Positions 19,889-30,398 of a stretch of 64,000 nt of DNA are shown here, piece after piece. The stretch is from positions 2,232,001-2,296,000 of the forward strand of contig NZ_CP051299.1 of assembly GCF_012530535.1 (NCBI RefSeq), written 5' to 3'. This DNA is from Microcella flavibacter. Its GTDB lineage: Bacteria > Actinomycetota > Actinomycetes > Actinomycetales > Microbacteriaceae. The first letter of the stretch is position 1. Every line of letters starts with the position of its first letter. The notes beneath the pieces are model-generated. The model saw only the letters and a list, made by a program, of their open reading frames with translations. It did no database searches and was not told the DNA's origin. The position numbers and the translations under genes were made by a program.

Positions 19889-21379
19889 ATGACCTCCCTC
19901 TGGATCGACCGCAGCGGCACGCTCGAGACCGACCCCTTCGAGCCGGGGGCCCGGGTCGACGACGTCGTCGTCGGCGCCGGACTCACCGGGCTCACCACCG
20001 CCGTGCTGCTCGCCCGCGCCGGCCGCCGCGTCACCGTGCTCGAGGCACGAAGCGTCGGCGTCGTCGCCACCGGGCGCTCCACGGCGAAGCTCAGCCTGCT
20101 GCAGGGCTCCCAGCTGCAGCAGATCGCCTCGCGCAACACCCGCGGCGTGCTGCAGGCCTACGTCGACGGCAACCGCGCCGCCCAGACGTGGATGCTCGAC
20201 TGGGCCGCCGGCGCCGGCATCGACGTGCAGCGGCGCACCGCCTACAGCTACGCCGGCACCGACAGCGGCGTCAGCACCGTGCTGCGCGAGCAGGCCGTCG
20301 CCGAGAGCACCGGCCTGCCCGTCTACCGCACCACCACGCCCGAACTGCCCTACTCGACCCGCGCCGCCGTCGCCCTCGACGACCAGGCCCAGTTCGACCC
20401 CATGGACGTGCTGCGCGGACTCGCCGCCGAACTGCGCAGCCTCGGCGGCCGCCTCGTCACCGGCGTGCGCGTCACCGGCGTCGACAGCTCCCACGACCCC
20501 GTCGACGTGCGCACCGACCACGGCGGCATCCGCGCCGAGCACGTCGTGCTCGCCACCGGCAGCCCCGTGCTCGACCGAGGCCTCTACTGGGCCAAGCTCA
20601 AGCCGCAGCGCTCCTACGCGCTCGCCTTCACCGCACCGCAGACCCTCCCCCAGGGCATGTACCTCAGCGTCGACAGCCCCACCCGCTCCGTGCGCAGCGC
20701 GCCGGGCGACCACGACGGCGAGCGGCTCATCATCGGCGGCAACGGGCACACCGTCGGACGAGCATCCAGCCCCGCCGCCCTCGTCGACGAGCTCACCGAC
20801 TGGACCCTCGCCCGCTGGCCCGGCGCCCAACGCACCCACGCCTGGAGCGCGCAGGACTACGAAGCCCCGCAGCGCATCCCCTTCGTCGGCATCATGCCGC
20901 GCACGAACCGCCGCGTCAGCCTCGCCACCGGCTACGACAAGTGGGGCATGACCAACGCCGTCGCCGCCGCCCTGACCATCGTCGGCGACCGGCTCGGCGA
21001 CACCCCCGACTGGGCCCGCACCCTGCACCACCGCGTCACGCTGCCCCTCGCCCTCGCCGAAGGGATCGGCGCCAACCTCGCCGTCGGCTGGTGGTACGCC
21101 CGGGGCTGGGCGCGCACCCTCGCCACCCCGCTGCCGCAGAGTCGCCCCGCCGAGGGCGAGGGCGTCACCGGACGCCGCGGCATCCGCCCCGTCGCCGTCA
21201 GCACCGTCGACGGGCGCACCTGCGAGCTCTCCGCCCTCTGCCCCCACCTGCACGCCGTCCTGAACTGGAACGACCAGGAGCGCACCTGGGACTGCCCCGC
21301 CCACGGCTCGCGCTTCGCCGCCGACGGCGCGCTGCTCGAAGGGCCCGCGACCCGCGACCTGCGCCCCGCCGGGCGCTGA
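19889..21379 (+). CDS. FAD-dependent oxidoreductase with C-terminal Rieske [2Fe-2S] domain
   Basis: The 496-residue protein has an N-terminal DAO-type FAD domain (VVVGAGLTGLTTAVLLARAG, about 28-47; VLATGSP near 222). A C-terminal Rieske domain follows at about 415-495. The cluster ligands are the Cys-His of CPHLHA (near 450) and the Cys-His of CPAHGSRF (near 471), fitting the CxH-(n)-CxxH pattern. The family carries electrons from the iron-sulfur centre to FAD for oxidation of an unidentified amine or similar substrate. The start is taken at the ATG before the FAD motif. Confidence 0.9.
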   Translation: MTSLWIDRSGTLETDPFEPGARVDDVVVGAGLTGLTTAVLLARAGRRVTVLEARSVGVVATGRSTAKLSLLQGSQLQQIASRNTRGVLQAYVDGNRAAQTWMLDWAAGAGIDVQRRTAYSYAGTDSGVSTVLREQAVAESTGLPVYRTTTPELPYSTRAAVALDDQAQFDPMDVLRGLAAELRSLGGRLVTGVRVTGVDSSHDPVDVRTDHGGIRAEHVVLATGSPVLDRGLYWAKLKPQRSYALAFTAPQTLPQGMYLSVDSPTRSVRSAPGDHDGERLIIGGNGHTVGRASSPAALVDELTDWTLARWPGAQRTHAWSAQDYEAPQRIPFVGIMPRTNRRVSLATGYDKWGMTNAVAAALTIVGDRLGDTPDWARTLHHRVTLPLALAEGIGANLAVGWWYARGWARTLATPLPQSRPAEGEGVTGRRGIRPVAVSTVDGRTCELSALCPHLHAVLNWNDQERTWDCPAHGSRFAADGALLEGPATRDLRPAGR

Positions 21380-21407
21380 GCCCGGCCCGAGGAGGCGCGC
21401 CCGGCCG

Positions 21408-23705
21408 CTACTCCTTCGGCCGCAGCGCGCCCTGCACCGTGCGCAGCAGCAGCTCCGCCGTGAAGGGCTTCGCGAGCACGTCGCGCACGTTGCTCGCCGA
21501 GAGCTCGTCGAGGGCTCCGGCGCCGGGGTAGGCGCTCGCGGCGATGACCGGCACGTGCGGGTAGTGCTGGGCGACGTGCGCCGCGACCGCGGCGCCATCC
21601 ATTCGGGGCATGATCACGTCGGTGATGACCACGGCCACCTCGTCAGGGCGCTCGTCGAGCAGCTGCACCGCCTCCGCCCCGTCGGCCGCCACCAGCACGC
21701 GGTAGCCGTGCGCCTCGAGCGCCCGCCGCACCAGATCGCGGATGCTCGCCTCATCGTCGGCCACGAGCACGAGCTCCCCCGAGCCGACCGACGCCGGCGC
21801 GGGCTGCACGGCGACCGGGGTCGTCGGCGTGCCCTGGGTCGCGAGCGGGATCTGCACCGTGAACCGCGAGCCCGCGCCCCGCACGCTGTGCGCGCTGATC
21901 GCGCCGCCGTGGCTCGTCACGATCGCCTGCGTGTTCGCCAGGCCCAGACCCGTGCCGCGGCCCAGCTGCTTCGTCGTGAAGAACGGCTCGAAGATGCGGT
22001 CGAGCACGTCGGCGCTCATGCCCTCGCCGGTGTCCTCCACCGTGAGCACGGCGTAGCGGCCCGGCTCGAGCGACGTCGACGCGCGCTCCGCGAGGCGGAT
22101 CGTCTGCGGCCGCAACGAGATCGTCAGCTCGCCGCCCTCGGGCATCGAATCGCGGGCGTTCGCCACCAGGTTGAGCAGCACCTGCAGCAGCTGCGTGCGG
22201 TCGCCCGAGACCGGCGGCACCGCGTCGAGGTGCGAGGTCACCGTGATCGACGCCGGCATCGTCGGCAGGGTGATCGTGCACAGCTCCTGCACCACGTCGG
22301 CCAGGTCGACCAGCTCGCGCACGCCCTCCACGCCGCGGGCGAAGGAGAGCACCTGATCGACCATGTCGGCGCCGCGGCGCACCGCCGCCTCCATGCCCTC
22401 CAGCAGCACCCCCTGGTCGGGCGTCGGCGACTGCGCCTTCAACAGCTGCACCGACATCAGCAGCGGCGTGAGCACGTTGTTGAGGTCGTGGGCGATGCCG
22501 CCGGCGAGCGTTCCGAGGCTCTCGGTGCGCTGCGCCCGGCTCAGGGCCTGCTGCTGGCGGCGCAGCTCGGTGACGTCGGAGTTGACGACGAAGATCTTCG
22601 CCGGCCGCCCCTCCGCGTCGAGCACGACCTGCCAGCGGCACTCGATCACGAGCGCGCGACCGTCCTTCGTGCGCTGCTGCAGCTCGCCGAACCAGCGGCC
22701 GTCGCGCAGCAGCGCCGCGCCCGGCCCCTCGAAGTCGTCCGGGTCGGCGTAGATGAGTTCGCGGATGTTGCGCCCGACGGCCTCCTCGCTCGACCAGCCG
22801 TAGAGCTGCTCCGCGCCCTGGTTCCAGTAGAGGACGACGTTGTCGAGATCCTCGATGAGCATCGCCTCGGTCGAGGCCTCGATGAGGGCCGCCTGCTGAC
22901 GGGCGACCGCGGCGACGGCATCCATCTCGGCCTCGCGCTCGACCTCGTCGGTGACGTCGCGCGCGAACACGGCGACGCCGTTCTCGAGGGGATGCGCGGT
23001 GCCCTCGATCGTGACCCCGAACTGCTCCACGCGCGCCCGGGCGGTGCTGCTCGTCGCCTCGTTCATCGCGCGGTGCAGGCCGTTCGTGAACGGGCCCGCC
23101 GCGAGCTCGGGGATGAGCGACCACACCGGCTCGGAGTACAGGGTCGCGGCCGGCAGGTCGAGGAAGGAGCGCAGCGCCCGGTTCGCGAAGGTGATGCGCC
23201 ACTGGTCGTCGAGGAAGAACACGAAATCGGGGATGTAGTCGAGGGTGCGCTGCAGGCTCTCCTGCGCGGCGATGCGGTTCTCGCGCTCGGTGACGATCTC
23301 GGTGATGTCGTAGATCGCGCCCTGCACGCGGACGACCTCGCCCGCCTCGTCGAGCACCGGCACGCCGATGATGCGCACCCGGATCTCGCGGCCCTCGCGG
23401 TCCACGACCCGCGTCTCGAGGTCGGTCGCCACCTTGTCGACGACGTTGCGCTGGATGGCGGCCTGCACGATGGGCCCCTCATCCTCGGGGTACATGTCGA
23501 CCGCGGCGTCGAGCGGCGGGGCCCCGCCGCCCTCCGACTCGTAGCCGAAGAGGGCGAAGAGCTCGGCCGTCCAGTAGACCTCGCCCGAGGGGATCTCGAC
23601 CGACCAGCCGCCGAAGCGGGCGATGCGTCCCGCCAGGCGCACCAGATCCGAGTCGTCCGCCGACTGCGGCGACGTGCGGGGAGGTTCCGGCGCTTCGCTC
23701 GGCAC
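21408..23705 (-). CDS. Hybrid histidine kinase: three or four PAS domains, kinase, receiver
   Basis: This 765-residue cytoplasmic sensor has no membrane segment. PAS-like regions lie at about 25-145 (GGWSVEIPSGEVYWT ... VQGAIYDITE), 150-265 (DYIPDFVFFLDDQWRITFAN) and 270-385 (TEAMLIEDLDNVVLYWNQGA). The phosphoacceptor His is in GGIAHDLNNVLTPLL (about 410). The ATP-binding domain has NARDSMPEGGEL, DTGEGM and GRGTGLGLA. The C-terminal receiver (about 640-760) has ADDEAS and the acceptor Asp in VVITDVIMPRMDG. No output domain is present, so phosphate presumably passes to an unlinked partner. It is convergent with the oxidoreductase gene. Confidence 0.95.
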   Translation of the reverse strand: MPSEAPEPPRTSPQSADDSDLVRLAGRIARFGGWSVEIPSGEVYWTAELFALFGYESEGGGAPPLDAAVDMYPEDEGPIVQAAIQRNVVDKVATDLETRVVDREGREIRVRIIGVPVLDEAGEVVRVQGAIYDITEIVTERENRIAAQESLQRTLDYIPDFVFFLDDQWRITFANRALRSFLDLPAATLYSEPVWSLIPELAAGPFTNGLHRAMNEATSSTARARVEQFGVTIEGTAHPLENGVAVFARDVTDEVEREAEMDAVAAVARQQAALIEASTEAMLIEDLDNVVLYWNQGAEQLYGWSSEEAVGRNIRELIYADPDDFEGPGAALLRDGRWFGELQQRTKDGRALVIECRWQVVLDAEGRPAKIFVVNSDVTELRRQQQALSRAQRTESLGTLAGGIAHDLNNVLTPLLMSVQLLKAQSPTPDQGVLLEGMEAAVRRGADMVDQVLSFARGVEGVRELVDLADVVQELCTITLPTMPASITVTSHLDAVPPVSGDRTQLLQVLLNLVANARDSMPEGGELTISLRPQTIRLAERASTSLEPGRYAVLTVEDTGEGMSADVLDRIFEPFFTTKQLGRGTGLGLANTQAIVTSHGGAISAHSVRGAGSRFTVQIPLATQGTPTTPVAVQPAPASVGSGELVLVADDEASIRDLVRRALEAHGYRVLVAADGAEAVQLLDERPDEVAVVITDVIMPRMDGAAVAAHVAQHYPHVPVIAASAYPGAGALDELSASNVRDVLAKPFTAELLLRTVQGALRPKE

Positions 23706-23794
23706 GTGCCGCCTCTCTCGGGGGTGTGGTTCACCCTAGAACGGCGGAGGGCCGCCTGACCAGGGGCGCGCAGACGGACCCGGAGACGAGAAAG

Positions 23795-23880
23795 GACCCC
23801 TCGCGCACCCGCCAGAGCCCGGTTACCCTTGCTGCGTTTCCGCCCTGGGGGAGTTGGCCTGGATGGCGCCGCGCGAGGAG
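23795..23880 (-). ncRNA. ffs: Signal recognition particle 4.5S RNA (small SRP RNA)
   Basis: The minus strand contains the conserved apical SRP core: CCCCCAGGGCGGAAACGCAG followed by CAAGGG. A GGAA tetraloop closes the stem and the asymmetric AGCA side lies on the 3' strand, as in actinobacterial SRP RNAs. The outer stem is closed by GCGCGAGG (plus-strand 23871-23878) against CCTCGCGC (23799-23806). The exact ends are approximate. The RNA binds the Ffh protein for cotranslational targeting of membrane proteins. It lies next to tRNA-Ser on the opposite strand. Confidence 0.88.
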
Positions 23881-23943
23881 CCGGGATCAGTTTACCGGTA
23901 GAGTTGCCTCCGGTCGCACGCCCTTCGGCGCGCACGACCGCCA

Positions 23944-24031
23944 GGAGAATTCGCCTAGTGGCCTATGGCGCACGCTTGGAAAGCGTGTTGGGTGCAAGCC
24001 CTCGGGGGTTCGAATCCCCCATTCTCCGCCA
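23944..24031 (+). tRNA. tRNA-Ser (anticodon GGA)
   Basis: The acceptor stem GGAGAAT (23944-23950) pairs with ATTCTCC (24021-24027), followed by discriminator G and an encoded CCA (24029-24031). The anticodon stem-loop is CACGC-TTGGAAA-GCGTG, with GGA at positions 34-36 reading UCC/UCU. The long variable arm is that of a class II tRNA, and the T arm is GGGGG-TTCGAAT-CCCCC. Confidence 0.97.
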
Positions 24032-24115
24032 GATCACCTGCTTCGCCGCGACCGCCCGCGCACGATCCGCGCGCGCGTCCGCATCCGATTCGGGATGCTC
24101 GGCACCGCTCGAACG

Positions 24116-26029
<1,914 letters not shown>

Positions 26030-26071
26030 GGCGTCAGCCTAAGCGTCAGTGTCGACGCCGACCACGCCCTC

Positions 26072-26160
26072 GTGTTCCGAACGTCGGAGTTCTGCGAGCA
26101 TCCCCCGCCGTTCGCCTCACGATCGCCTCCCCTCGCCCCGGATCTCCGACGTTCGACACC
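26072..26160. repeat. About 89-bp palindromic element, type II, variant arms
   Basis: CGAACGTCGGAG (26078-26089) and CTCCGACGTTCG (26144-26155) are perfect complements. The left arm continues GTTCTGCGAGC, as the type II copy at 26359 continues GTTCTGTGACG. The arm core is CGTCGGAG in place of TGCAGGAG, with the matching change on the other arm. Length and layout match the family. Confidence 0.65.
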
Positions 26161-26196
26161 GTGATCGGCCGGAGGGCGGCCGTGGCCGGGGATGCG

Positions 26197-26286
26197 TGCG
26201 GTAACTCCTGCATCACGGTGGCGAGTGCGGTGCAGAGCCGCCCGCGCGCCGTGTTCGCGACCCAGGATGCAGGAGTTGCGACACGC
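26197..26286. repeat. About 90-bp palindromic element, type I
   Basis: The left arm contains GCGGTAACTCCTGCATCAC and the right arm GGATGCAGGAGTTGCGACAC, imperfect complements around the shared AACTCCTGCATC. It is followed after 72 bases by the type II element at 26359. Confidence 0.75.
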
Positions 26287-26358
26287 GGAGAGCCGGGGAG
26301 CAGCGTCGACCACCGGGGATCGACCGCTCACGCAGGGAACCCCCTCCCCGCCGCTGGC

Positions 26359-26446
26359 GTGCACGAATGCAGGAGTTCTGTGACGGAAGTCGGCGTGTCG
26401 CCGCTCGACACGCCAGCCGTGCGCGCGATCTCCTGCATTCGTGCAC
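26359..26446. repeat. About 88-bp palindromic element, type II
   Basis: GTGCACGAATGCAGGAG (26359-26375) and CTCCTGCATTCGTGCAC (26430-26446) are a perfect 17-bp inverted repeat. Inside it GGCGTGTCG (26392-26400) and CGACACGCC (26406-26414) form a second perfect hairpin with a 5-base loop. Confidence 0.85.
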
Positions 26447-26514
26447 GGCCGGCGAGGGGCGGGCGGGGCGGGGCAGGGCGAGGCGGGCGAGCGGGGCGGG
26501 GCGGGATGCGCGGC

Positions 26515-27663
26515 TCAGGGCCGCGCGAGCGACCCGGCGTCGGCCCGGCGCGCCAGCGCGGCTCCCGCGTGCTCGAGCCAGTGCTCGGCCCGAGCGAAGG
26601 CGGCGGCGGAGCCGCCAGCGAGCGCCGCGAGCTCGACCACCGCGGCGAGCCCCTCGACCGGCGCCGCGGCGCCCACAGATCCGGCCACGACGGCGACAGG
26701 GACCCCGGCCGGGCGGGCGAGGGCGGCGAGCCGGGCCACCTCGGCGGGCGCCTTGCCCGCGGCGGTCTGGGTGTCGAACCGGCCCTCTCCGGTGATGACG
26801 AGATCGGCCTGCTGCAGGGCCTCGGCGAGGGCGACCGCCTCGGCGATGCGGCGCGAGCCGCTCGACATGACGGCGCCGGCGGCGAGCAGGCCGAAGCCGG
26901 CGCCTCCCGCGGCGCCCGCACCCGGGGTCGCGGCGTCGACGTGCGGCAGGAGGGATGCGAGGTGCGCGAGAGCGGCATCCGCCCCCTCGATGTCGACGAC
27001 GCCCTTCTGCGGGCCGAAGACGGCGGCCGCTCCGCGCGCGCCGAGCAGGGGGTTGTCGACGTCGCCGAGGATGACGGCGCCGCCGGGCGGGAGGGCACGC
27101 AGGCCGGAGAGGTCGACCGTCGCGAGCGAGACGAGGCCACGCAGCCCGAGCGGCACCTCGGCGCCGTGCGCGTCGAGCAGGCGGGCGCCGAGCGCGCGCA
27201 GGGCCCCGGCGCCGCCGTCGGTCGAGCTGCTGCCGCCGAGCGCGAGCAGCAGACGGTCGACGCCGCGGCCCTGCGCATCCCGGTGATCGAGGGCCGCCGC
27301 GATCGCCTCGCCGAAGCCGAGCGTATGCGCGTCATCGGGGGCGGGATGCTCGAGCAGGGTCAGCCCGGAGGTCGCGGCGAGCTCCACGACCGCGGTCGCC
27401 GGCCGGGTCGCCGTGCGAGGCAGCAGCACCCAGTGCGAGTCGACCACTCGGGAGTCGGGGCCCGTCACCCGCACGGGCATGCGCCGCGCATCCGGCACCG
27501 CGACCTCGAAGGCGTCGAGCGTGCCCTCGCCGCCGTCGGCCATCGGGCGCGCGACGAGCTCGTCATCGGGGCGCACCGAGCCCCACCCGCGGGCGAGCGC
27601 CGCGACCGCCTCGACGGCCGAGGCGCTGCCCTTGAACGAGTCGGGGGCGAGGACGACGCGCAT
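26515..27663 (-). CDS. Glycerate kinase (GarK/GlxK type)
   Basis: The enzyme phosphorylates glycerate with ATP, feeding lower glycolysis from sugar-acid breakdown. The 382-residue protein starts with the family motif VVLAPDSFKGSASAVE (3-18). It has PMADGGEGTLDAF near 40, LLLALGGSSSTDGGAGALRALG near 138, and GFGLLAAGAVMSSG near 265. The ATG overlaps the GH42 stop by one base (TGATG), so the two genes are coupled. Its place at the end of a cell-wall sugar operon suggests handling of glycerate from uronate or deoxy-sugar catabolism. Confidence 0.93.
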   Translation of the reverse strand: MRVVLAPDSFKGSASAVEAVAALARGWGSVRPDDELVARPMADGGEGTLDAFEVAVPDARRMPVRVTGPDSRVVDSHWVLLPRTATRPATAVVELAATSGLTLLEHPAPDDAHTLGFGEAIAAALDHRDAQGRGVDRLLLALGGSSSTDGGAGALRALGARLLDAHGAEVPLGLRGLVSLATVDLSGLRALPPGGAVILGDVDNPLLGARGAAAVFGPQKGVVDIEGADAALAHLASLLPHVDAATPGAGAAGGAGFGLLAAGAVMSSGSRRIAEAVALAEALQQADLVITGEGRFDTQTAAGKAPAEVARLAALARPAGVPVAVVAGSVGAAAPVEGLAAVVELAALAGGSAAAFARAEHWLEHAGAALARRADAGSLARP

Positions 27664-29675
27664 CAGGCCTCCGGTCGCAGGAGGCGCACCCCGAACGGCT
27701 CGAGCTCGAGCGAGCTCACGCGCTCGCCCGACTCGACGTCGACGCCCGCGGCCTCGACCGTGACGGGATGCGCGGCGTGATTGATGACGGTCACCACGTC
27801 GCCGCGGCGCGCCGCCTCGACGTGCGCCGGCAGTCCCGGCAGCACGGGAGCGACCCCGGCGGCGGCGAGCACGTGCCCGACGATCGCGTCGGCGCCCTGC
27901 TCGTCGGGCACGGTCGCGAGGTAGCGGGCGGAGCCGCGGCCGTGACGCCGCACGGTGAGGGCCGGGTCGCCGGCGCGGCGGCCGGCGGTGAAGCGGGCCT
28001 CGACCTCGGCGGGGGCGGGTGCGTCGTCCGCCCCGGCGACGCCGAGCAGGTGCAGCTCCTCCGCGAGCAGCGTGCCCGTCACCGTGCCGAACGGCCCGTG
28101 CAGCGGCGCGAACCGCTCGCCGGGCACCTCGGCCGGCGACGCGGGGTCGACGAGCGCGCCGAAGTCCTCGAGGCGCACGCCGAGCATCCCGCCCAGCTGG
28201 GTGAGGAAGCCGCCCTCGCGGAACCGGTCACTCTCGTCGACCACGTCGGTGAAGGGACCGGCGAGCAGGTGCCCGCCGCCCTCGACGAAGGTGCGGACGA
28301 TGGCCGCGTCGGAGTCGGTCAGCAGGTACAGCGCGGGCGCGATCGCGAGGTCGTAGCCGTCGTCGAGCCGGCTCGCGGGCACGAGGTCGACCATGACGTG
28401 GCGGCGGTGCAGCGCGCGGTACCAGCGCTGCACGACGCGCAAGTAGTCGAGCACGACAGGGTGGTCGCTCGCCTCGACGGCCCACCAGTTCTGCCAGTCG
28501 ATGACGAGGGCGACGCGGGCCTCGCGACCGGGCACGGGCAGCTCGGGCAGGGCGGCGAGGCGCTCGCCCAGGCCGGTGACCTCGCGCCAGGTGCGGGTGT
28601 CGGTACCGGCGTGGGGCAGCATCGCCGAGTGGAACTTCTCAGCCCCGGCCCGGGACTGCCGCCACTGGAAGAACAGGATGCCGTCGGCGCCGCGGGCAAC
28701 CGACTGCATGCTGAGCGCCGCCATCTGCCCCGGCGCCTTCGGGGCGTTCGTCGGCCGCCAGTTGAGGGCGTTCGTGGCCTGCTCCATGAGCAGCCAGCCG
28801 GTGCCGGGCTTGAGCGAGCGCATGAGGTCGCGCTGCATGGCCGCGTCGCGGAAGCTCTCGGGCTCGTTCGGGTCGGGGTAGGCGTCGTCGCTGATGACGT
28901 CGACGTGGGGGGCCCACTGCGCGTAGTCGGCGGGCTTGAACGGGCCCATGAAGTTCGTCGTGATGGGCTGCGTCGCGCCCACCTCGCGCAGGATGGCCTT
29001 CTCCATCAGGTAGCACTCGAGCATCGCGTCGCTCGTGAACCTGCGGAAGTCGAGCGCCTGCCCGGGGTTGTGCGAGTACGGGGCCTTGCGCGGCGGCAGC
29101 ACCTCGTCGAAGGATCCGTAGCGCTGCGACCAGAACATCGTGCCCCAGGCCGCGTTGAGGGCGTCGATCGTGCCGTAGCGCGCTCGCAGCCAGCCGCGGA
29201 AGGCGTCGCGCGCGTTGTCGGAGTAGTCGGCGTTGACGTGGCAGCCGTACTCGTTGTTGACGTGCCAGAGCACGACGGCGGGATGCTGGGCGTAGCGCCG
29301 CCCGATGGCGCGCACCAACTCGCCCGCCAGCCGGCGGTACACCGGCGAGGAGGGCGCGTACTGCTGCCGGCTGCCCGGCCCGTACGTCACCCCATCCGCA
29401 TCCTGCGGCAGCATCTCGGGGTACCGCGTCGTCGCCCACGGCGGAGGCGAGGCCGTCGCCGTGGCGAGGTCCACGGCGATGCCGCCGGCGTGCAGCAGGT
29501 CGATGACCCGGTCGAGCCACGCGAAGTCGAACTCGCCCTCGGCGGGCTGGATGCGCGACCAGGCGAAGATGCCGAGGCTGACCATCGTGACGCCGGCCTC
29601 GCGCATGCGGGCGACGTCGTCGGGCCAGATATCCTCCGGCCACTGCTCGGGGTTGTAGTCGGCTCCGTAGTGCAT
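27663..29675 (-). CDS. Beta-galactosidase, glycoside hydrolase family 42
   Basis: A 670-residue enzyme with no signal peptide, so it probably acts on imported galacto-oligosaccharides. The start MHYGADYNPEQWPEDIW is the GH42 N-terminal motif. The acid/base Glu142 is in WHVNNEYGC and the nucleophile is Glu298 in WLLMEQATNALNW. A trimerisation/Rossmann-like middle domain (about 385-590) and a small beta domain follow. GGAAAGCGTATTCC lies 26 bases upstream of the start, an apparent LacI-type operator. The downstream glycerate kinase gene overlaps it by one base. Confidence 0.96.
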   Translation of the reverse strand: MHYGADYNPEQWPEDIWPDDVARMREAGVTMVSLGIFAWSRIQPAEGEFDFAWLDRVIDLLHAGGIAVDLATATASPPPWATTRYPEMLPQDADGVTYGPGSRQQYAPSSPVYRRLAGELVRAIGRRYAQHPAVVLWHVNNEYGCHVNADYSDNARDAFRGWLRARYGTIDALNAAWGTMFWSQRYGSFDEVLPPRKAPYSHNPGQALDFRRFTSDAMLECYLMEKAILREVGATQPITTNFMGPFKPADYAQWAPHVDVISDDAYPDPNEPESFRDAAMQRDLMRSLKPGTGWLLMEQATNALNWRPTNAPKAPGQMAALSMQSVARGADGILFFQWRQSRAGAEKFHSAMLPHAGTDTRTWREVTGLGERLAALPELPVPGREARVALVIDWQNWWAVEASDHPVVLDYLRVVQRWYRALHRRHVMVDLVPASRLDDGYDLAIAPALYLLTDSDAAIVRTFVEGGGHLLAGPFTDVVDESDRFREGGFLTQLGGMLGVRLEDFGALVDPASPAEVPGERFAPLHGPFGTVTGTLLAEELHLLGVAGADDAPAPAEVEARFTAGRRAGDPALTVRRHGRGSARYLATVPDEQGADAIVGHVLAAAGVAPVLPGLPAHVEAARRGDVVTVINHAAHPVTVEAAGVDVESGERVSSLELEPFGVRLLRPEA

Positions 29676-29700
29676 GCGTTAACCTCGTCGTCGAGTGAAT

Positions 29701-29714
29701 GGAAAGCGTATTCC
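29701..29714. promoter_or_regulatory. LacI-type operator palindrome before the GH42 gene
   Basis: GGAAAGCGTATTCC is a near-perfect palindrome with the central CG typical of LacI-family sites. It lies between the GH42 gene (minus strand) and the truncated GH35 gene (plus strand) and could have controlled both. Confidence 0.65.
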
Positions 29715-29786
29715 GACCCTACCGGTCGCGACGCTCCGCTCCCATCCTGCCGCTCCGCTCCCGCGGCTCCCATCCGAGAGGCTCCG

Positions 29787-30398
29787 ATGACGCAGCGACG
29801 GGATGCCGCGCTCACGATCCGCGCATCCGCCCCGGTTCTCTCCCTGCCGACGCCCCTCATGTCGCACGGCGACGACCGCCACGACCGCGTCGCGCTCGGC
29901 CCGGGCCGGGTCGAGCGCGACGGGCGGCCCTGGATCCCCGTGAGCGGCGAGCTGCACCCCACGCGGGTGCCGCGCCGGCACTGGCGGGAGCGCCTGCAGC
30001 TCCTGCGCTCCGGCGGCGTGAGCGTCGTCTCGAGCTACGTCATCTGGATCCACCACCAGCCCGAGCCGGGTCCGGCCCGCTTCGACGGGCAGCGCGACGT
30101 CGCCGCCTTCGTGGCGCTCGCCGCCGAGGTGGGCCTCGACGTCGTGCTGCGCGTCGGCCCGTGGGTGCACGGCGAGGTGCGCAACGGCGGCCTGCCCGAC
30201 TGGGTGCAGGCGGCCGACGTGCGGCACCGCACCGACGACCCCGCCTACCTCGCGCGCGTCGAGGAGTGGTTCGCCGCGCTCGGGGCACACCTGGCCGGCG
30301 TGTGCGGGCCGTCCTCGCCCGTCATCGCCGTGCAGCTCGAGAACGAGCTCATCGATCAGCCCGGGCACCTCGTAATGCTCGCCGCTATGGCTCGGTGA
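29787..30398 (+). pseudogene. Truncated GH35 beta-galactosidase (N-terminal fragment)
   Basis: The 203-residue frame matches the N-terminal catalytic region of GH35 enzymes. WIPVSGELHPTRVPRRHW, then SYVIWIHHQPEPGPARFDG, LRVGPWVHGEVRNGGLPDWV and VIAVQLENEL, which holds the acid/base Glu, are all present. Family members usually exceed 550 residues. The frame stops right after the LAAMAR helix that follows the LENEL strand. The next bases are the 3' end of an opposing gene, so the nucleophile and all later domains are missing. It is most likely a deletion remnant and catalytically dead. Confidence 0.85.

Larger units (their letters stand above)
26030..26514. other. Intergenic region with three palindromic elements
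   Basis: This 485-base stretch between two genes on the minus strand holds no credible gene. It contains three members of the roughly 89-bp element family (listed below). A C/G-rich simple sequence (GGCGGGGCGGGGCAGGGCGA and neighbours, about 26456-26510) lies next to the glycerate kinase stop codon. Confidence 0.75.

Noticed and set aside
26030-26514. Insertion sequence remnant between the DUF853 and glycerate kinase genes
   Set aside because: No transposase fragment, target-site duplication or IS-type terminal repeat is seen; the structure is fully accounted for by the palindromic elements.
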